From assembly GCA_035048495.1 (NCBI GenBank), contig CM068545.1, forward strand, positions 45,006,450 to 45,070,449: 64,000 nt of DNA. Reading direction: 5' to 3'. Every line of letters begins with the position of its first letter. Position 1 is the first letter of the stretch. This document shows positions 11,054-22,899 of the stretch, one piece after another. The translations under genes were made by a program, and so were the position numbers. This stretch comes from Euptelea pleiosperma. Lineage: Eukaryota; Streptophyta; Magnoliopsida; Ranunculales; Eupteleaceae. The notes beneath the pieces are model-generated. The model was not told the DNA's origin. It made no database searches and was given only the letters and a program-made list of their open reading frames with translations.

Positions 11054-12499
11054 AACCCATATTAAGGAGGGATTTGTCCTCATGTTGGATGGTCAGTTGA
11101 TATTCGCTTAAAAGTGCGTATTTTCCACTGTTATCTTCTAAGCGTTTTCACACTCTCCTACGTTAAAATGCTCTATTTATCTACTTTTCTACGTAAGAGT
11201 CTCTTTTGTTGTGTAGAACACACTTTTCTGGATGAAATGGTATATTTGTATGCATTAAACACATTTTTGGAAGTCTAGACATGAAGTCATTCTGATAGAG
11301 TCTCATTACGCGCTTTTTCTATCGCAGAAAACCCCGATGGGACAATTCTCGAGACTTGCGAGCCCACATCAATCAGGAAAGCCCATTATCAAAGCTTAAA
11401 GAGCCCACATGCTATGACTAGAAGATATGGGCCAAATATGGGCTGAATAAGAGGACCAAAAAGTCGGCCCAAAGAACGAAGAGAGTAGGAGAGCCAATGA
11501 CCAAGAGACTGACCAAAGCGTTTAAAGCCACATGAGTCAGCAAGGAATGATAGTCTACTCTACTGGAGAAGCGTGAGGATGGTCACAGTGAAGACTAGGG
11601 TTTCAGACCCTCTGCCAATACTTTTATCTCCATTTTCTGATATTTTCTCTCTCATCTCTCCTTATTCTCTCTCTCTTCATCTCTCGGTCCTCGAATCTAC
11701 TAACCTAACCCCAGAACTCCTGCCCATTGGCTCTGTCTCATCTCCCTTAGCTTTCTAACTGTTGGATCTTCAATCGGACCGTTGGATCTTCCATCGGGCC
11801 ATTGGATCTCTATAGATCGCCATCTGATCTATCAATTCTATGCATCCGACCATCCGACCGTGCCTCAGATCATTCGATCATCCATCCTATCACCCACCCG
11901 ATCTCCATTGTAAAATCTCAATCTCTAGAACTCGGTTGATCTTATGGTTGATTGTAGATGAGAGAGAGCAGAGCTCGATCTCCGAGGAAAGAAAAATGCA
12001 TTATTCATTGATTGATATTTCAAGGGAAAAATGCATTTTTCTCCCCTGGCAACCAAACGCACCCTAACCCACATCCATCGAGCCCAGTGGCCCACTATCC
12101 TACTCACCTACCTTCTGGCCCATGGCCGATGCACTTTGGGCCCACATTTTTTTAGCGTTCCCATTTGGCCAACCACTAGCCGACACGTGGCATCATCTCT
12201 TGGCCTAGTGGTCAATCAACCTTATGGCCAAACGGCCCATAAACCTCGAGCCCAAGCCCGCAAGCCGGCAAGTTCAAATATAAAAATAAAAAATAAAAAA
12301 ATAAAAAATATTTTTAGAAACCGTGAGTTTCCAAGTTGAGAAACCCACGGTTTCTCCTTGTGAAGAGGGGTTGAAAACCCTAAGACCCCTCTCCTTTTTG
12401 GCTCTCTCTCTTTCCCTCTTCTCTCGGCTTCCTTCCACTTCTCCTTTCTTCTCCGGCAAATCCGGCCGGCGAGCTGGTGGGTTCCGCCCCCTCTTCTCC

Positions 12500-12538
12500 T
12501 TCTTCTTCTTCTTCTTCTTCTTCTTCTTCTTCTTCTCC
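12500..12538 (+). repeat. (CTT)n microsatellite inside LTR
   Basis: Uninterrupted CTT repeat just upstream of the GTTGCAG palindromes of this LTR. It lies within a 273-codon low-complexity frame (12323-13144) that I do not accept as a gene. Confidence 0.9.
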
Positions 12539-12620
12539 TCTGTCTTCTTCTTCTTTCCCTTTTCCTTGTTAGTCCACCGGAGTTGCAGAACTCCGGTCAT
12601 CTTCCTCATCCCTTCTTCAC

Positions 12621-12646
12621 GCCGGAGTTGCACACCTGCAACTCCG
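12621..12646. repeat. GTTGCAG palindrome in LTR
   Basis: Inverted repeat CCGGAGTTGCA, short loop, TGCAACTCCGG. One of several copies in this LTR. A related half-copy precedes it at about 12579-12596. Confidence 0.75.
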
Positions 12647-12779
12647 GTAGCCCACAGCTTCTCTGTCGTAGCTGCTGCTACACACACCGCGCGCCTCTCT
12701 TTCCCCTTCCTCTGCTTCCTCTTCTTCCTCCACTTCCTTTCCTCGTCCTTCTACCCTTCTTCATCGTCTTCTCCTTCTT

Positions 12780-12807
12780 GCCGGAGTTGCAGGTCTGCAA
12801 CTCCGGC
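12780..12807. repeat. GTTGCAG palindrome in LTR
   Basis: GCCGGAGTTGCAG, two-base loop, CTGCAACTCCGGC: a near-perfect 28-bp palindrome. A weaker copy (TGGAGTTGCA...TGCAACTCCA) follows at about 12919-12943. Confidence 0.85.
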
Positions 12808-14116
12808 GGACTTGTTCATCTCACAACTAGTTATTCCACTGTCTTGCTCCTCTCCACCACCGTGTCTTCTCTTCACTGATTCACGTCCCAAGCCATCACG
12901 ACCTCTCATCAACGGTTGCTGGAGTTGCAACCCTGCAACTCCAATCCATCTCTTCATTTCCAACGCCTCTTTCCTTCATCTTTCACTAGGTTTGACGCCT
13001 CCCCCTATGCTGCCCCTCAACGGCTCAACAGCCAGCGACGCTCCTCACATTGTTGGTCGGCGAGCACGTGCTGCCCCCACAGTCTTCTTGCCACGCTTCA
13101 CCATCTCTGGTGTTGCAAACAGCAACACCACCACCTGCAACTAAGTACCGCCCAGCACCTCCTTCTCCTTCCTTTCTCTGCCTTCCATCACCACCATTCT
13201 CCACCACATTTCAGTTTTCACCTTGCTGGTCCACTCCTCATAACAAACTACAGCAAGATCGACCACTATTGGAGGTGGTCTGCCTCTACCACGTCCTCCG
13301 AGAAGCACACCTGCACGGTCCTCAAAAGATCACACCATTTTCTCCACATTGAAGATATGGATACCCTTGCTGTAGGTGCTCCTTGCTCCTCCTACCATCA
13401 ACAGCCAGCGACACCCTCCATTAACGTTGGCGATCACCTTTGATTGGCCAATCAAGGTTTGCTCCCAACCACTCATCCTAAGGTAAGGTTCTCTCTCTAA
13501 ATTTTCTCCATTTCTCTCTCTATTTCCTAGTTTCTCTCTTTCTCTCTCTACATTATTTTCTCTCTCTATTCTCTAGCCTCTTCTCTCTAGAATAGATTCC
13601 TATTTCTCTCTCTAGATTGGCTCTCTATTTTCTCTCTCCATAGATCTATCTAGCTCTTTTCTTCCTCTAAAAAGGTGAGTTTCTCTCTCTAGGTTTACTC
13701 ACCTTCTAACCCACTTTCTCTCTTATTTTTCTCTCTATTAGTCTTTTAATGGCTTTCTAGTTGTAGTCAAATTTGGTTTGATTATTGTAAGAAATTTTAA
13801 TGATTAATAGAGTTGTTAGTTGCATTTCTTGATTTGTTTTAGTGTTTTCTTTATTGATTATGGTACTTTCTCTCTCTAAAACCTTCAAAATTATGCTTTA
13901 AAAACCACTCCACCATTCTCACATCTTCATAATTCTGAGAAAAGTCCATCATTTCATGTTCCTTATTTGCGCTAACTAATCCTGAGTGTGGATCGACATC
14001 CGACACGAATCCCTATACAAAAGCTCATATTTTGCAGGATTAAAATTCGGATCAAATTACAAATGTGTTGAAGTTAGGGTTTCCGTGACCAACGACGCGG
14101 AAAAATCCTACTTTCA

Positions 14117-15821
14117 AATGCAGCCAGACCTTTTCGGGAAACTTTCTATTTTTTGTTTTTAGTGATTTTTAGCAGTCTTTTAAATTACTATTTTTTAATG
14201 CCTCAGAAGGCCGAGTGCAAAGTTGTAATAATTTAAGAATTTTACTGCTTTCCAAATAACTGCTAGATCTTGTTCTAGGGTTTTTTAGAAACCCTAGATT
14301 AAGTGGAAATTACCAAAAAAATAAAAATTCAAAATTCAAAAAAAATTAGGGTTTTATATTCTGCAGATTTTTAGAAATCACCAATAAAGGATTTGCGATT
14401 TTTGGAAAGATTCCAAAATCTTGAAACTCTGCTTAATTAGGGTTTCCCCTCTTAGAAGTTTCCTCTTTAGAAGAATTTCTATCTTTAGAAATCTTCCGAA
14501 TTTGGAAAAGTCTGCAAAAGGAAACACCCCAAATCTGGCAGAATTTTAATTTTGGAAAATTTCCCAAAATTTTAAGGGATCTCGCAATCAAATCTTTCTT
14601 GGAAGATCTCCACAGTTCGGAAACTTTTCAATCTAGGTATTTTCCAATCTGGGAATTCCTAAATTTTACCCCATCTCGAATTTGAAAAATAATTAAAAAA
14701 CTTGCCTAAATCCAGTGCTTGCTCTATGAACCCTAAAAGGCAAGGATCTTCCAACTAGAATCTCGACTACCTAGACCGTGCGATCTAACTTTTCTGCAGG
14801 AACACAATCCAGTGTGGGTAGGGAGCGAAAGCTCAAAGAGGTGGAGTCGGGCCCAAGCCCATTAGGATACCCCTCCTTAACCCATGGAGGCAACCCCGTG
14901 GCATGGCCCACGGGAGGTAAGTCCCTATCCTCGCCTTGAGTGCGATACTGTGTTATTGGGTGACTCATTGCCGCGTGTCTATTTACTTTCGCATATATAT
15001 TACTCGACTTGCGTGGCGTGGCCGTTAATCAATCAACTCTAAGAGAGCAAACCTAGCTCCAAAATTAAAACCGGTGGGATTTCATCACCCACCTCATCAT
15101 TCCAACTGATTTGATCCCAAGGCTCCATTTAATTAAAAAGAATCAAGAAGTAGAGCCAATTAGCCCGGTGTTCGAGAAAAAATCCACACAAAGCGAACCC
15201 GCTTAACATCCAATCGAAATAAGACCACGAGCGCGGGTCCCTGTTGTCTAACACACCCATAAGTCCCTACTACTCAAGTACACTTAGCTTGACGTGGTAT
15301 CTTGGACTATTCGGCGGTTAGTTGTGTGTGGACTAGGAACACACACCAACCCTAGCTTAACCCGATGGAACACTCTTCTTATACACTTGACCAATCCGGT
15401 TAGTCTAGGACGTACTTAAGACAGCCATTGTGCCGCACGTTTGTCTAGGCTTCGTATTGCCTTGTTGTTAACTAGAGTTAGTACTAAAGGATTCGCTCTG
15501 AAGAGTGTAGCCTGGTGAGAACCTCTTAGTGCAAACAGTTAGTCCGGCTGCTAAAAGATAAATCAGTGGTCCGCCCACTGTCATAATCTACTCTAGCCCC
15601 AAAACTAACAAGATAATGCCTAAAATATATCCTGATTGTTTAGAATAGGATTATCTGTGCTTGGTGTGCATCATTTAGGATCAATACTCCAGTGTTTCCT
15701 TTTGGCAACTTTTTGCCAAATCTTGGGTTTGCTTTTTCAAGTAGAAGCCCGGTTGGACCTGTCCTAACCTTTGACTGACTTGATCTGAGAGTTAGTCCAT
15801 CGCATCCCTTTATCTCCTCTG
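14117..15821 (+). other. Element A internal leader, no ORF
   Basis: 1.7 kb between the LTR and the first reading frame. AT-rich at 14130-14720, then closer to 50% GC. No coding motif, no recognisable tRNA primer-binding site and no gag domain. Long leaders are usual for Athila/Tat-type elements. Confidence 0.5.
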
Positions 15822-17557
15822 ATGGCAGATGAACGGCCTCTATATGAGACCTACTACAGTTTCTGTGAGAATCTATGTGATCACTCTCAACAAGGGTATG
15901 ACAATTCTGCGTATCATCATGATACTCCAGTCTCGCACACTTCTATAGGGTATGATCATCACCGAGATCTAGAGTACAATTCTGTACTCCAAGAGCTTAA
16001 AAATTCAGTCTCTATCCTTCGTGCCGCAGTCCAGTAACTTGTGTACCATTCTCAGTCTGTAGGATATTACCCTCCTATCCAGCAAGATGTCTGTACCTTT
16101 CCATCTCCAATGCAGACCTCCTATGACAACACTTATTATCCGGATACTAGGAGTCACCATAACTTTGGTTGGGAACAGTCTGCCCTCCCACAGCAACTGC
16201 CGCAGGATAATTATCCTTTCGGGTTCCATCAACCCAATGGAGAGTATGACTGGCAATACTCGCAATCACAGTACCCATCATATCCACAGAATGACTATTC
16301 TGATCAACAATGGGCCCCTCAGAATTTCCAAAGTCAGCAGCTAGTCCCAGACTCCACTTTGCCTTACAACTTTCATACCCAATCGGACTACAATCAAGAG
16401 TTGGCACCTCAGCTCCCCTTGGCTGAACCGCCTCCGTTGGCTACTAAACCCGGTCTAGAGGACCTTCTCTCTCAGTACATTGCCCAGCAACAGCAGTATT
16501 TCCAAAGTCTAGAGCACCAACAACAGCAATCTATGGAGAGCTTGGAGCAACGTCTAGTTCAATTAGAAAATGAGAGAGAGGAAGTCAACTTCACTAGTCC
16601 ACCAATAGCCTATCCTGAGGAGAATGATATGGCCACTATCTATAATGAGGAGTCACACCATTGGACCCAGTACCAGCATTGCGAGGAAGAAATAAAAGTT
16701 GTACCCACCCCTAGATCGAGCCAGACTATTGAGGAGCCAGTGTTTCCTTATTCGGTGCCTTTAACAGCACCAAATCTTGAACCTACCTCAGAGCAACCTA
16801 ATTCTCAGCCCCTGATGTCGATCTTCATGACACTGAGCTGTGTCTCGATCGTAGGATCCCAACTGTCATAGATCTACCGTTCCTCCCCACCTCCCTTGGA
16901 GTGAGCCCTAATAGTGATGAACCCGTGTCTCCATCTATGGTGCCCTTAACAGCACCAACTTCTAGACCGAGCCCAGAGAAACCTAGTTCCATATATGAGA
17001 ATTCTACCTCTGCACTGGTTGCAGACATTTCCACCGTAGAGCCGCATCTAGAAAATGGGCCTCCCGCTGTCCTGGACCTACCGATCCCCACCGAGGAGGA
17101 ACATATTGAGTGCAGGGATTGGAACACCCCTATCACATTAGGAAACATCGAGAAAGAGGTCAACAGTTTTCACCCGCTACCTTACGTCGATATTATCGAT
17201 GACCCGTGTGCTGTAGAGAGCCTAATTCAGGACTCTCCCGAAGCTAAATTATCCAAGGGTCAAGAACACTTTGAGTCTGACTTCATCTCGGAGTCCAACA
17301 TTTCTGGTATTACTGATCTGCAGGAGTCTTCTCCATTCAGATACCTTCCCGCAAAACTCAATGACTTTGCGGCTCTACTAGCCACGGTCAGAGAACCCAC
17401 TACTAATCTCCTCTCAGTCTTTACTGAGAAGCTTCTATCCCTCCCCGCTGAACTAAATGTTTTTGCGGGTCTGCTCAGAGAGCTTACTGTCCTTCTCTCA
17501 GTTTACACTGAGAAAGACCTGTTCTACACAGGTATCCCTAGACAAGGGATAAGATAG
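15822..17557 (+). pseudogene. Broken Gln/Pro-rich gag-side ORF of element A
   Basis: Three consecutive pieces form one former ORF. 15822-16037 starts MADERPLYETYYSF and meets a stop TAA at 16035. 16041-16871 is in the same frame as the first. 16901-17557 is in another frame, so a frameshift lies between about 16810 and 16870. The first part is rich in Tyr, Gln, His and Ser. The middle carries KPGLEDLLSQYIAQ followed by a Gln-rich heptad stretch ending LEQRLVQLENE, resembling the coiled-coil linker that follows gag in Athila/Tat elements. The last third has an internal duplication (PVFPYSVPLTAPNLEP and PVSPSMVPLTAPTSRP; SVFTEKLLSLPAEL and SVYTEK). No CCHC knuckle or protease motif. The stop could come from a single C-to-T change (CAA to TAA). 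Confidence 0.6.
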
Positions 17558-18439
17558 TAGTTTTTGCTCCACCTTAGGTGTCTGGAAGACTGCAGATTCA
17601 CTCAGTCTCCTTGAGTTTCAACCTGGTTGGGGGTGCTTACCACCCCCGTCATGTCTGGCTGAAGACGTAAAACTTAGCGCTTTCGGAAAGGCAATTTCGG
17701 TATTCCTAGAGTACATGAGTCTCGTGCATTTGTTATTACTGTTATATCTCTGGAAATGTAGGTACATTCATTCTTCCAATCATCAGGTACCACACACTAT
17801 TGAGTTTCTGCCGACTTGGTAACATCCTTCCTGAATCTTTGCATCATCATCACTGATTTGTTATCATTTTATGTCCCGGTCATGAGCACCGAGGACGGTG
17901 CTATATTTTGGTTGGGGGTGGGTATTTACCAAAACTCATGTCTTCATTTTTATAATAATAAAAAAAAAAATTCTTATTTTTGGGGTGATTTTCGATGTTC
18001 TCCAGAAGTTTTCTAGAATTTCAAAAATGCGTCAAATACCCTGACTTTGATTAGCTAAAAACCTCTGTTAAGTCAGTATTGAGGATGTCAATTTTTGTTT
18101 AAAGTTAGCGTCGAGTCAAGTCAAGCGTGGCTACAGCAGTTTTGAAAACTTAGAAAAACTCAGATTCGGCACAATTGTACATTATCAACATCAGAGTCAT
18201 CTTAAGTTTAGAAATTCTAGAGATCCTGTGAGAAGAATTGTGGAGACCTAACCCAGTGAGCTTTCGAGCCTTTAATAATTTCAGAGAGTTATACAATAAT
18301 CCTGAGTCAATGGATGACTCACTATTCTTCATTCCCGCAATATTCGTGGAGAGATCTCATTATCTTTTGCTTCGATCATGGAACTCAGAACGACATCAAC
18401 ATTGGATTACTACGACAGAACCTTCTCTTTATCTAGTCA
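17558..18439 (+). other. Element A 3' untranslated region, homologous to element B
   Basis: From about 17600 (CTCAGTCTCCT) to 18439 the sequence tracks 59890-60718 of element B with few differences, including GTCATGTCTGGCTGAAGAC and GAGCACCGAGGACGGTGCT. Similarity stops abruptly at 18439, which marks the right breakpoint of element A. Confidence 0.8.
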
Positions 18440-18494
18440 TCCCTATTTTGTAATTCCTTGGTACGTAGCTCGATCATGAGTTTTGCTTTGGCAG

Positions 18495-19290
18495 GTGAAA
18501 AGATATTTGTATTCAGCATCATCAATTATTGGATTTGTTGCAGTTGGCAAACATATATGCTGAAGCACAAGATAATTGGTCACATAGAGTAATGAATATA
18601 TTTTCATCTGAAAATGAAATCCCTAATGGAAGCCGTGATACTGCATTAACTGTTCTAAAGGGGCAAATTGATGCATATTCAAATTTCCTAGCAATGTTGC
18701 TAAGTTTACGTGCTCCAAATGGACTGAGTTTGATTTAATGATGATGACTGTGGGCCTTGGAATTTCACTACTTTCACTTTTCATCCATCTTGTTGCTATT
18801 AGGAGGGCAGCCAAGCTATTAAATATTTCTTATCCTTCCATTGGCAATTCCAAGATTTCTTTTAGGTTCATTTCTGCTCTTTTTGTGGTGGCAAAACGTG
18901 TATGCAGCTTCCTTTCCAATAGTTACATTCATGAGTTCTCATGCTCTGTTATTGTTCCATATCATCTCCAATGTACATTCTCCGCGTATGATGTTTTTTG
19001 TTTCTTTTTTCTAATGATTTTTGTCTTCTTGAGATTAGTGGCAGAAGGAAGAGTAGACAAGAAGATCTTCATAGAAGTTAATACTGCTACCTACCTCAAT
19101 TATTTGTCGAGTTTCTTTTTGAATAGTCTGATTAGTGACTGATTATCTGTTGTGAATATATTTATCTTGACAGTAAAAATCATATATAGACATTTTCTTC
19201 TCTATGAATCATGCTAACTTTTTTTAGTTCATGTTCGCAGGCAGTTGCATTTCTGCTGTTAACTTCCATTCACAGATTTACCATTTGGTT
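18495..19290 (+). pseudogene. Fragment of a GPI ethanolamine-phosphate transferase 3 (PIG-O-like) gene, frameshifted
   Basis: PIG-O adds ethanolamine phosphate to the third mannose of GPI anchors in the ER. Here only a stretch near the start of the C-terminal membrane region is seen. An acceptor TTTGGCAG at 18494 precedes VKRYLYSASSIIGF. DLLQLANIYAEAQDNW follows in another frame (about 18529), then IDAYSNFLA. A second shift gives CSKWTEFDLMMMTVGLG (about 18700-18760) and LFIHLVAIRRAAK up to SNSYI (about 18930). VAEGRV near 19039-19056 and AVAFLLLTSIHRF at 19241-19280 look like later exons. Two frame changes (about 18520 and 18695) make this a broken copy. The 5' exons, including the catalytic phosphodiesterase-like domain, are absent upstream, where element A ends. 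The assignment rests on remembered family pattern, not a search. Confidence 0.55.
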
Positions 19291-20476
19291 GTGTCGAAGG
19301 TAGACCTTCTTTCATGCAAATTAGAGTTGAGCCAAAAGATGATGAAAAAGGTGATATAAGAAAGTCAATTGTGGCCCTACTTGCTAACCTTATTCTCAAA
19401 CCCTTGTTTCCCAATCAAAAGAAGGCACTGACCCAGTTCTATTTTTATGAATTAAAGGATCAAGTTTTCCAAATATTCAGATGCAAGAGTTAAAGCTTGG
19501 TTTTTGGTTATGAATGGCAAGCTTTATAAAATTGTTTGAGGTTCTTCAAATACTTTTCTTATGTTTTAATGCTTTTTAACAAAAAGTGCTTCACAATAAA
19601 GCACTTACAACTTTTCCTGGACTTTATGAACTTCTATGTTGGTAATCTATGCAGATTCTTCCCTAAGAAGGCCACATCACTGGCATTTGGCATTCTCAAT
19701 GAACTCATTAAGGTCAGTGTCATTATGGTTCAGCTATATCATGAATTAGATTACCCTCATTCTTTGATTTAATTTTTATATTTTATTCAATAAATTAGAT
19801 TTGAATTTTAACAGTTTTGATGATCTTGGAGCATGTAAGTTTAGAATGCTAGGTTATTGTCTTTTGCCTTAGTTAAAAATGTTAAATTGCTTATTTTCAT
19901 GCATTTTTCTTTCTATCAAATTGTCTTCATGATAGAAGATATCCAGGTACTTCTTGGAGCTACTACCTAACAGCAATAATTCTCCAAGATCAGGGAGTCC
20001 TGGCTGGAAAACCAATGGCATCATCAAAGGGAGTGGTGCTTTATCTACTATAGGTAAGGGACCCCAATAGGTACTGTAGTTTTGCTGTCTATTTCTACTT
20101 ATTTTGTTGCAACTCAAGGAGGAAGGAGACACCATTTTGTTGCACCTAAGGGGATTCTCAGCGTAGGTTACTTAAGAAGCCCTGCTATTGGCAATGTAAT
20201 GTAGTGTAGTGTTTTGGTTATGTATTCCAGGTGCAGGCGTGCAGCACTATAACCTTGATCTTTATTAAAAGATGGATATGTTTCTGACATACGAGTCTAT
20301 GCACACTGTGTTTGCTTCTTTGTTTGCCTTAATTTGGTTGTGGCATTAAGTAAATGTGCAAATGGAGAAGATGTTACTGTTATATGTTGTTGCAGGGTGA
20401 CCAACAAGTTGCAAGTGTATATGCTGGAAGTAGTTGTGTACAACTTAAAGGTCCGCAAGAGTGCCTTGATGTGCAA
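19276..20476 (+). pseudogene. Exon-like pieces of an unidentified gene
   Basis: Several stretches look like spliced coding sequence. About 19276-19450, after CATTCACAG: DLPFGCVEGRPSFMQIRVEP, then a Lys/Asp-rich stretch and KPLFPNQKKALTQFYFYELK. 19666-19731, after CTATGCAG: FFPKKATSLAFGILNELIK, then GTCAGT. About 19936-20052, after GATAG: RYFLELLPNSNNSPRSGSPG and WKTNGIIKGSGALSTI, then GTAAGG. 20396-20476, after GTTGCAG: GDQQVASVYAGSSCVQLKG and PQECLDVQ, then GTAAGG. All are on the plus strand, in order and with plausible splice sites. I do not recognise the protein. The first piece overlaps the end of the PIG-O-like fragment, so this may be a separate relic or a chimera. Confidence 0.4.
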
Positions 20477-20479
20477 TGT

Positions 20480-22899
20480 AAGGATACATTTGTTTCTAAT
20501 TTAGCATTCAACATTTTTCTATTGTACTGTATATATATACTTATGAAAAATTGTATTTTACTTGATTGCGACCCTTTGCACCTGATCAATTGACAACCTT
20601 ATTTCTATGTGTGGAGAACTAACTTAGATAAAAATAAGGGGAAGTTTATGATTGCAGATCATACAAGAAGGTCCTTTCTGCCACTCAGCACTTTCAAAAA
20701 CTTTTAACCCTATCAATGCACCCTGTCTGGGAGATCTGCTAGCTTGAAGATCGGCCTGATTGGATGTTCTAACAATCCAATCAATTGCACACCATTTTGG
20801 TTGGTCAGTAGTCGTGCCAATAGAAAATCCGTTAGTTATATCATTAGATGGCCAGGTTGTTTTTTTTTTCTTCGATTTTTGCTTGGAGACCAAAATATCT
20901 TACCACAAGGGTATGGTTCTTCTAGAACCTCAACAGCATTTACATCATGCATCCTCATTAGAATATAAGCAAATGATTTTATATGGGAGATGCATCGAGG
21001 ACATTGTGAATGTGTTTGTCATCTTTGAGCTTATTAGCAGTTTTCAAGTGTGCCACTCATTAGGTGGATGATCGATCATCTCTCCACTTGGTACTGCCAG
21101 CGCTTTTCCTCAACAAGGCCACATTGCCAAAAAACCAAACTACCCACTCGTAGTCAGAAGTGGTAGGCAAGCATTCGCGTTGTACTGAGAGCAAGTTTTA
21201 CCATTCTAGCAGCCCAAACCCTCTTGATAGCTTGAAGTAATTACAATGATAGGAATAAACACTAAAGACTGAAAAATAATATCTCTGTTACAATGTGTCT
21301 AATACAAAAAGAGAAAAATACAAGTCTCACAACAGTTTCCACTCCCCAAAACCAGTGAAGGAAAATATTTTTTAACAAATAGAACCAAGGTAGAAGATCC
21401 TATGGCACTGATAAGTGCCATTCTCATAGCAACCAAACTAGCTTAGGAGACTACTTCTATGTAAGACACGTTACATCAGTAGTTACAATCTACTTACTGG
21501 CGTGTTTAGCAAAGCTATTGGTCAACACTTCAATTTTTTTAGTGAGCAAGCTAGGAATGATGGATTTTAGTAACCTAGCTCAAGGGGAAGCATAAGGCTT
21601 GACAAAAATTTATGACGTTAAACTTAATGGCATGTTAAAGTTATTTCTTACATTTAAAGTTACATTCTTATATTTACTTTTCTTATATGGTTACCAAACA
21701 GCAAAAAGGGCTAAACTCAAGCACTTTAATAAAAGTGCTATTAGGTAAGGCCTTAGTCTTCTTTTATACACAAGCTTCTTGTGCACTCCCGCTTCCTACA
21801 TTTTAAGAAATGATGATTCTCTCTTGTTTCACCAAAATTAGCTCCAGGCCCTGAACCCATTTTTTGTTGCTAAGGATCCAATTGAACTTTTCTTATGGTG
21901 CATTAGAGATGTAGATTACAAGCATGATGTTGGCTTAATCAAATTTGGTGGTAGTTTATGAAGTGATGAAGATAGGTAGTCTTGTATAGTCATAGTGCCT
22001 TTTGTTACTTTTATTATGTTGGCAGCTCTAAATTTGAAAATACCCTGCTAATATTTTTTTCATTTGTACTACCGTAGATCTTTTCACATCTTGTTTTGTT
22101 CATAATTTAGTAACTACTTTTATTTTCAAGGCTCTTGCTTTGTTCATAGTTCAGTAATTAGATATTATTTTTATCTTATATGTTTTCGTTCAAATGTGTT
22201 ATGGTGAAATTTACAAATGAAGTCATAGTAATTAAAATGAGATTTTATTGGAGCTATTGTGAACTTATAAGGCTCATGCTAAGCCTTCCTCTTCCTGCAA
22301 TGCATTAGAATGTGTATAAAGCCTTGAAATATATATGATCTTAAGCATTGATCAACCTTTGAAATACTTTTATTTTTGTTAGCAGATAGAGAGATATGGG
22401 GCCTACAACAAGCGAAGATCTTTTAGAGGTATCTTGGCAGATTTGAGCAACGTCAGGTGGCTTAATCATCTTAATTCTGCCATAAACAAAGAGGCATGAA
22501 CTTAAGAAGAAGAGTTGGCTTTGATGCACACTCATCAAATTTACAGGAACAATTGGGTTAACAAAGTTCTTACTCGAAAAAGAGCCAAGGTGGGGGGGTG
22601 GAGTTAGGAATATGAGCCATTGGGTCCTCTTATGTATTTAATGAAAAAACAGCTAGCGTGGAGAGTTGCATGTTGTATTAAACACTTGAGTCAAACTATG
22701 AATTTTATATTTTAATTATATTTGTATTCAATTATTCAAATTATCAATTTCTTTATTATATAGAATGTGAATGTGGTGTTTTAGATTGTGTATCAATTTT
22801 CACAGGTAATTTTATAATAGAGAGATTTATAAGAGCATTATTTAAAATATTAACAAGTAAAACAACAGCATTCATAAAACACCGAGAGTTTATTAAATT
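20480..22899. other. AT-rich intergenic or intronic DNA
   Basis: No exon with family resemblance on either strand. Open frames at 20624-20893 (minus) and 20760-21071 (plus) overlap each other and show no motif. A pyrimidine run lies at 20864-20876. The DNA could be introns of the gene relic to its left. Confidence 0.4.

Larger units (their letters stand above)
11098..14116 (+). repeat. 5' LTR of element A (3.0 kb)
   Basis: Starts TGATATTCGCTTAAAAGTGC and ends AATCCTACTTTCA. Those ends match the solo LTRs whose borders are proved by target duplications. It is the subfamily with AAAGTGCGTATTTTCCACTG near the start. It contains 20-bp repeats around 11757-11800 (GGACCGTTGGATCTTC type), a (CTT)n tract, three or four GTTGCAG palindromes and a CT-rich 3' third. 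The sequence right after the LTR does not flank as a target duplication, so internal DNA follows. I recognise no primer-binding site there. Confidence 0.8.
11098..18439 (+). mobile_element. Element A: Athila-like LTR element lacking pol, right end truncated
   Basis: Composed of a 5' LTR (11098-14116), a long leader (14117-15821), a broken gag-side reading frame (15822-17557) and a 3' untranslated stretch (17558-18439). That last stretch is colinear with 59880-60718 of element B. Homology to B stops at about 18439, and no 3' LTR follows before gene-like sequence begins. No protease, RT, RNase H or integrase motif is present. It is either a deletion derivative or a member of a non-autonomous subfamily using the proteins of B-type relatives. 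Confidence 0.75.

Noticed and set aside
12323..13144. 273-codon open frame in the LTR of element A
   Set aside because: Composition is Ser/Phe/Pro/Leu from CT-rich and CTT repeat DNA. It contains the palindromes and is not kept open in the related LTRs.
14117..14160. Primer-binding site after the LTR of element A
   Set aside because: The sequence after the LTR (AATGCAGCCAGACC) does not match any tRNA 3' end I recognise, so no site is called.
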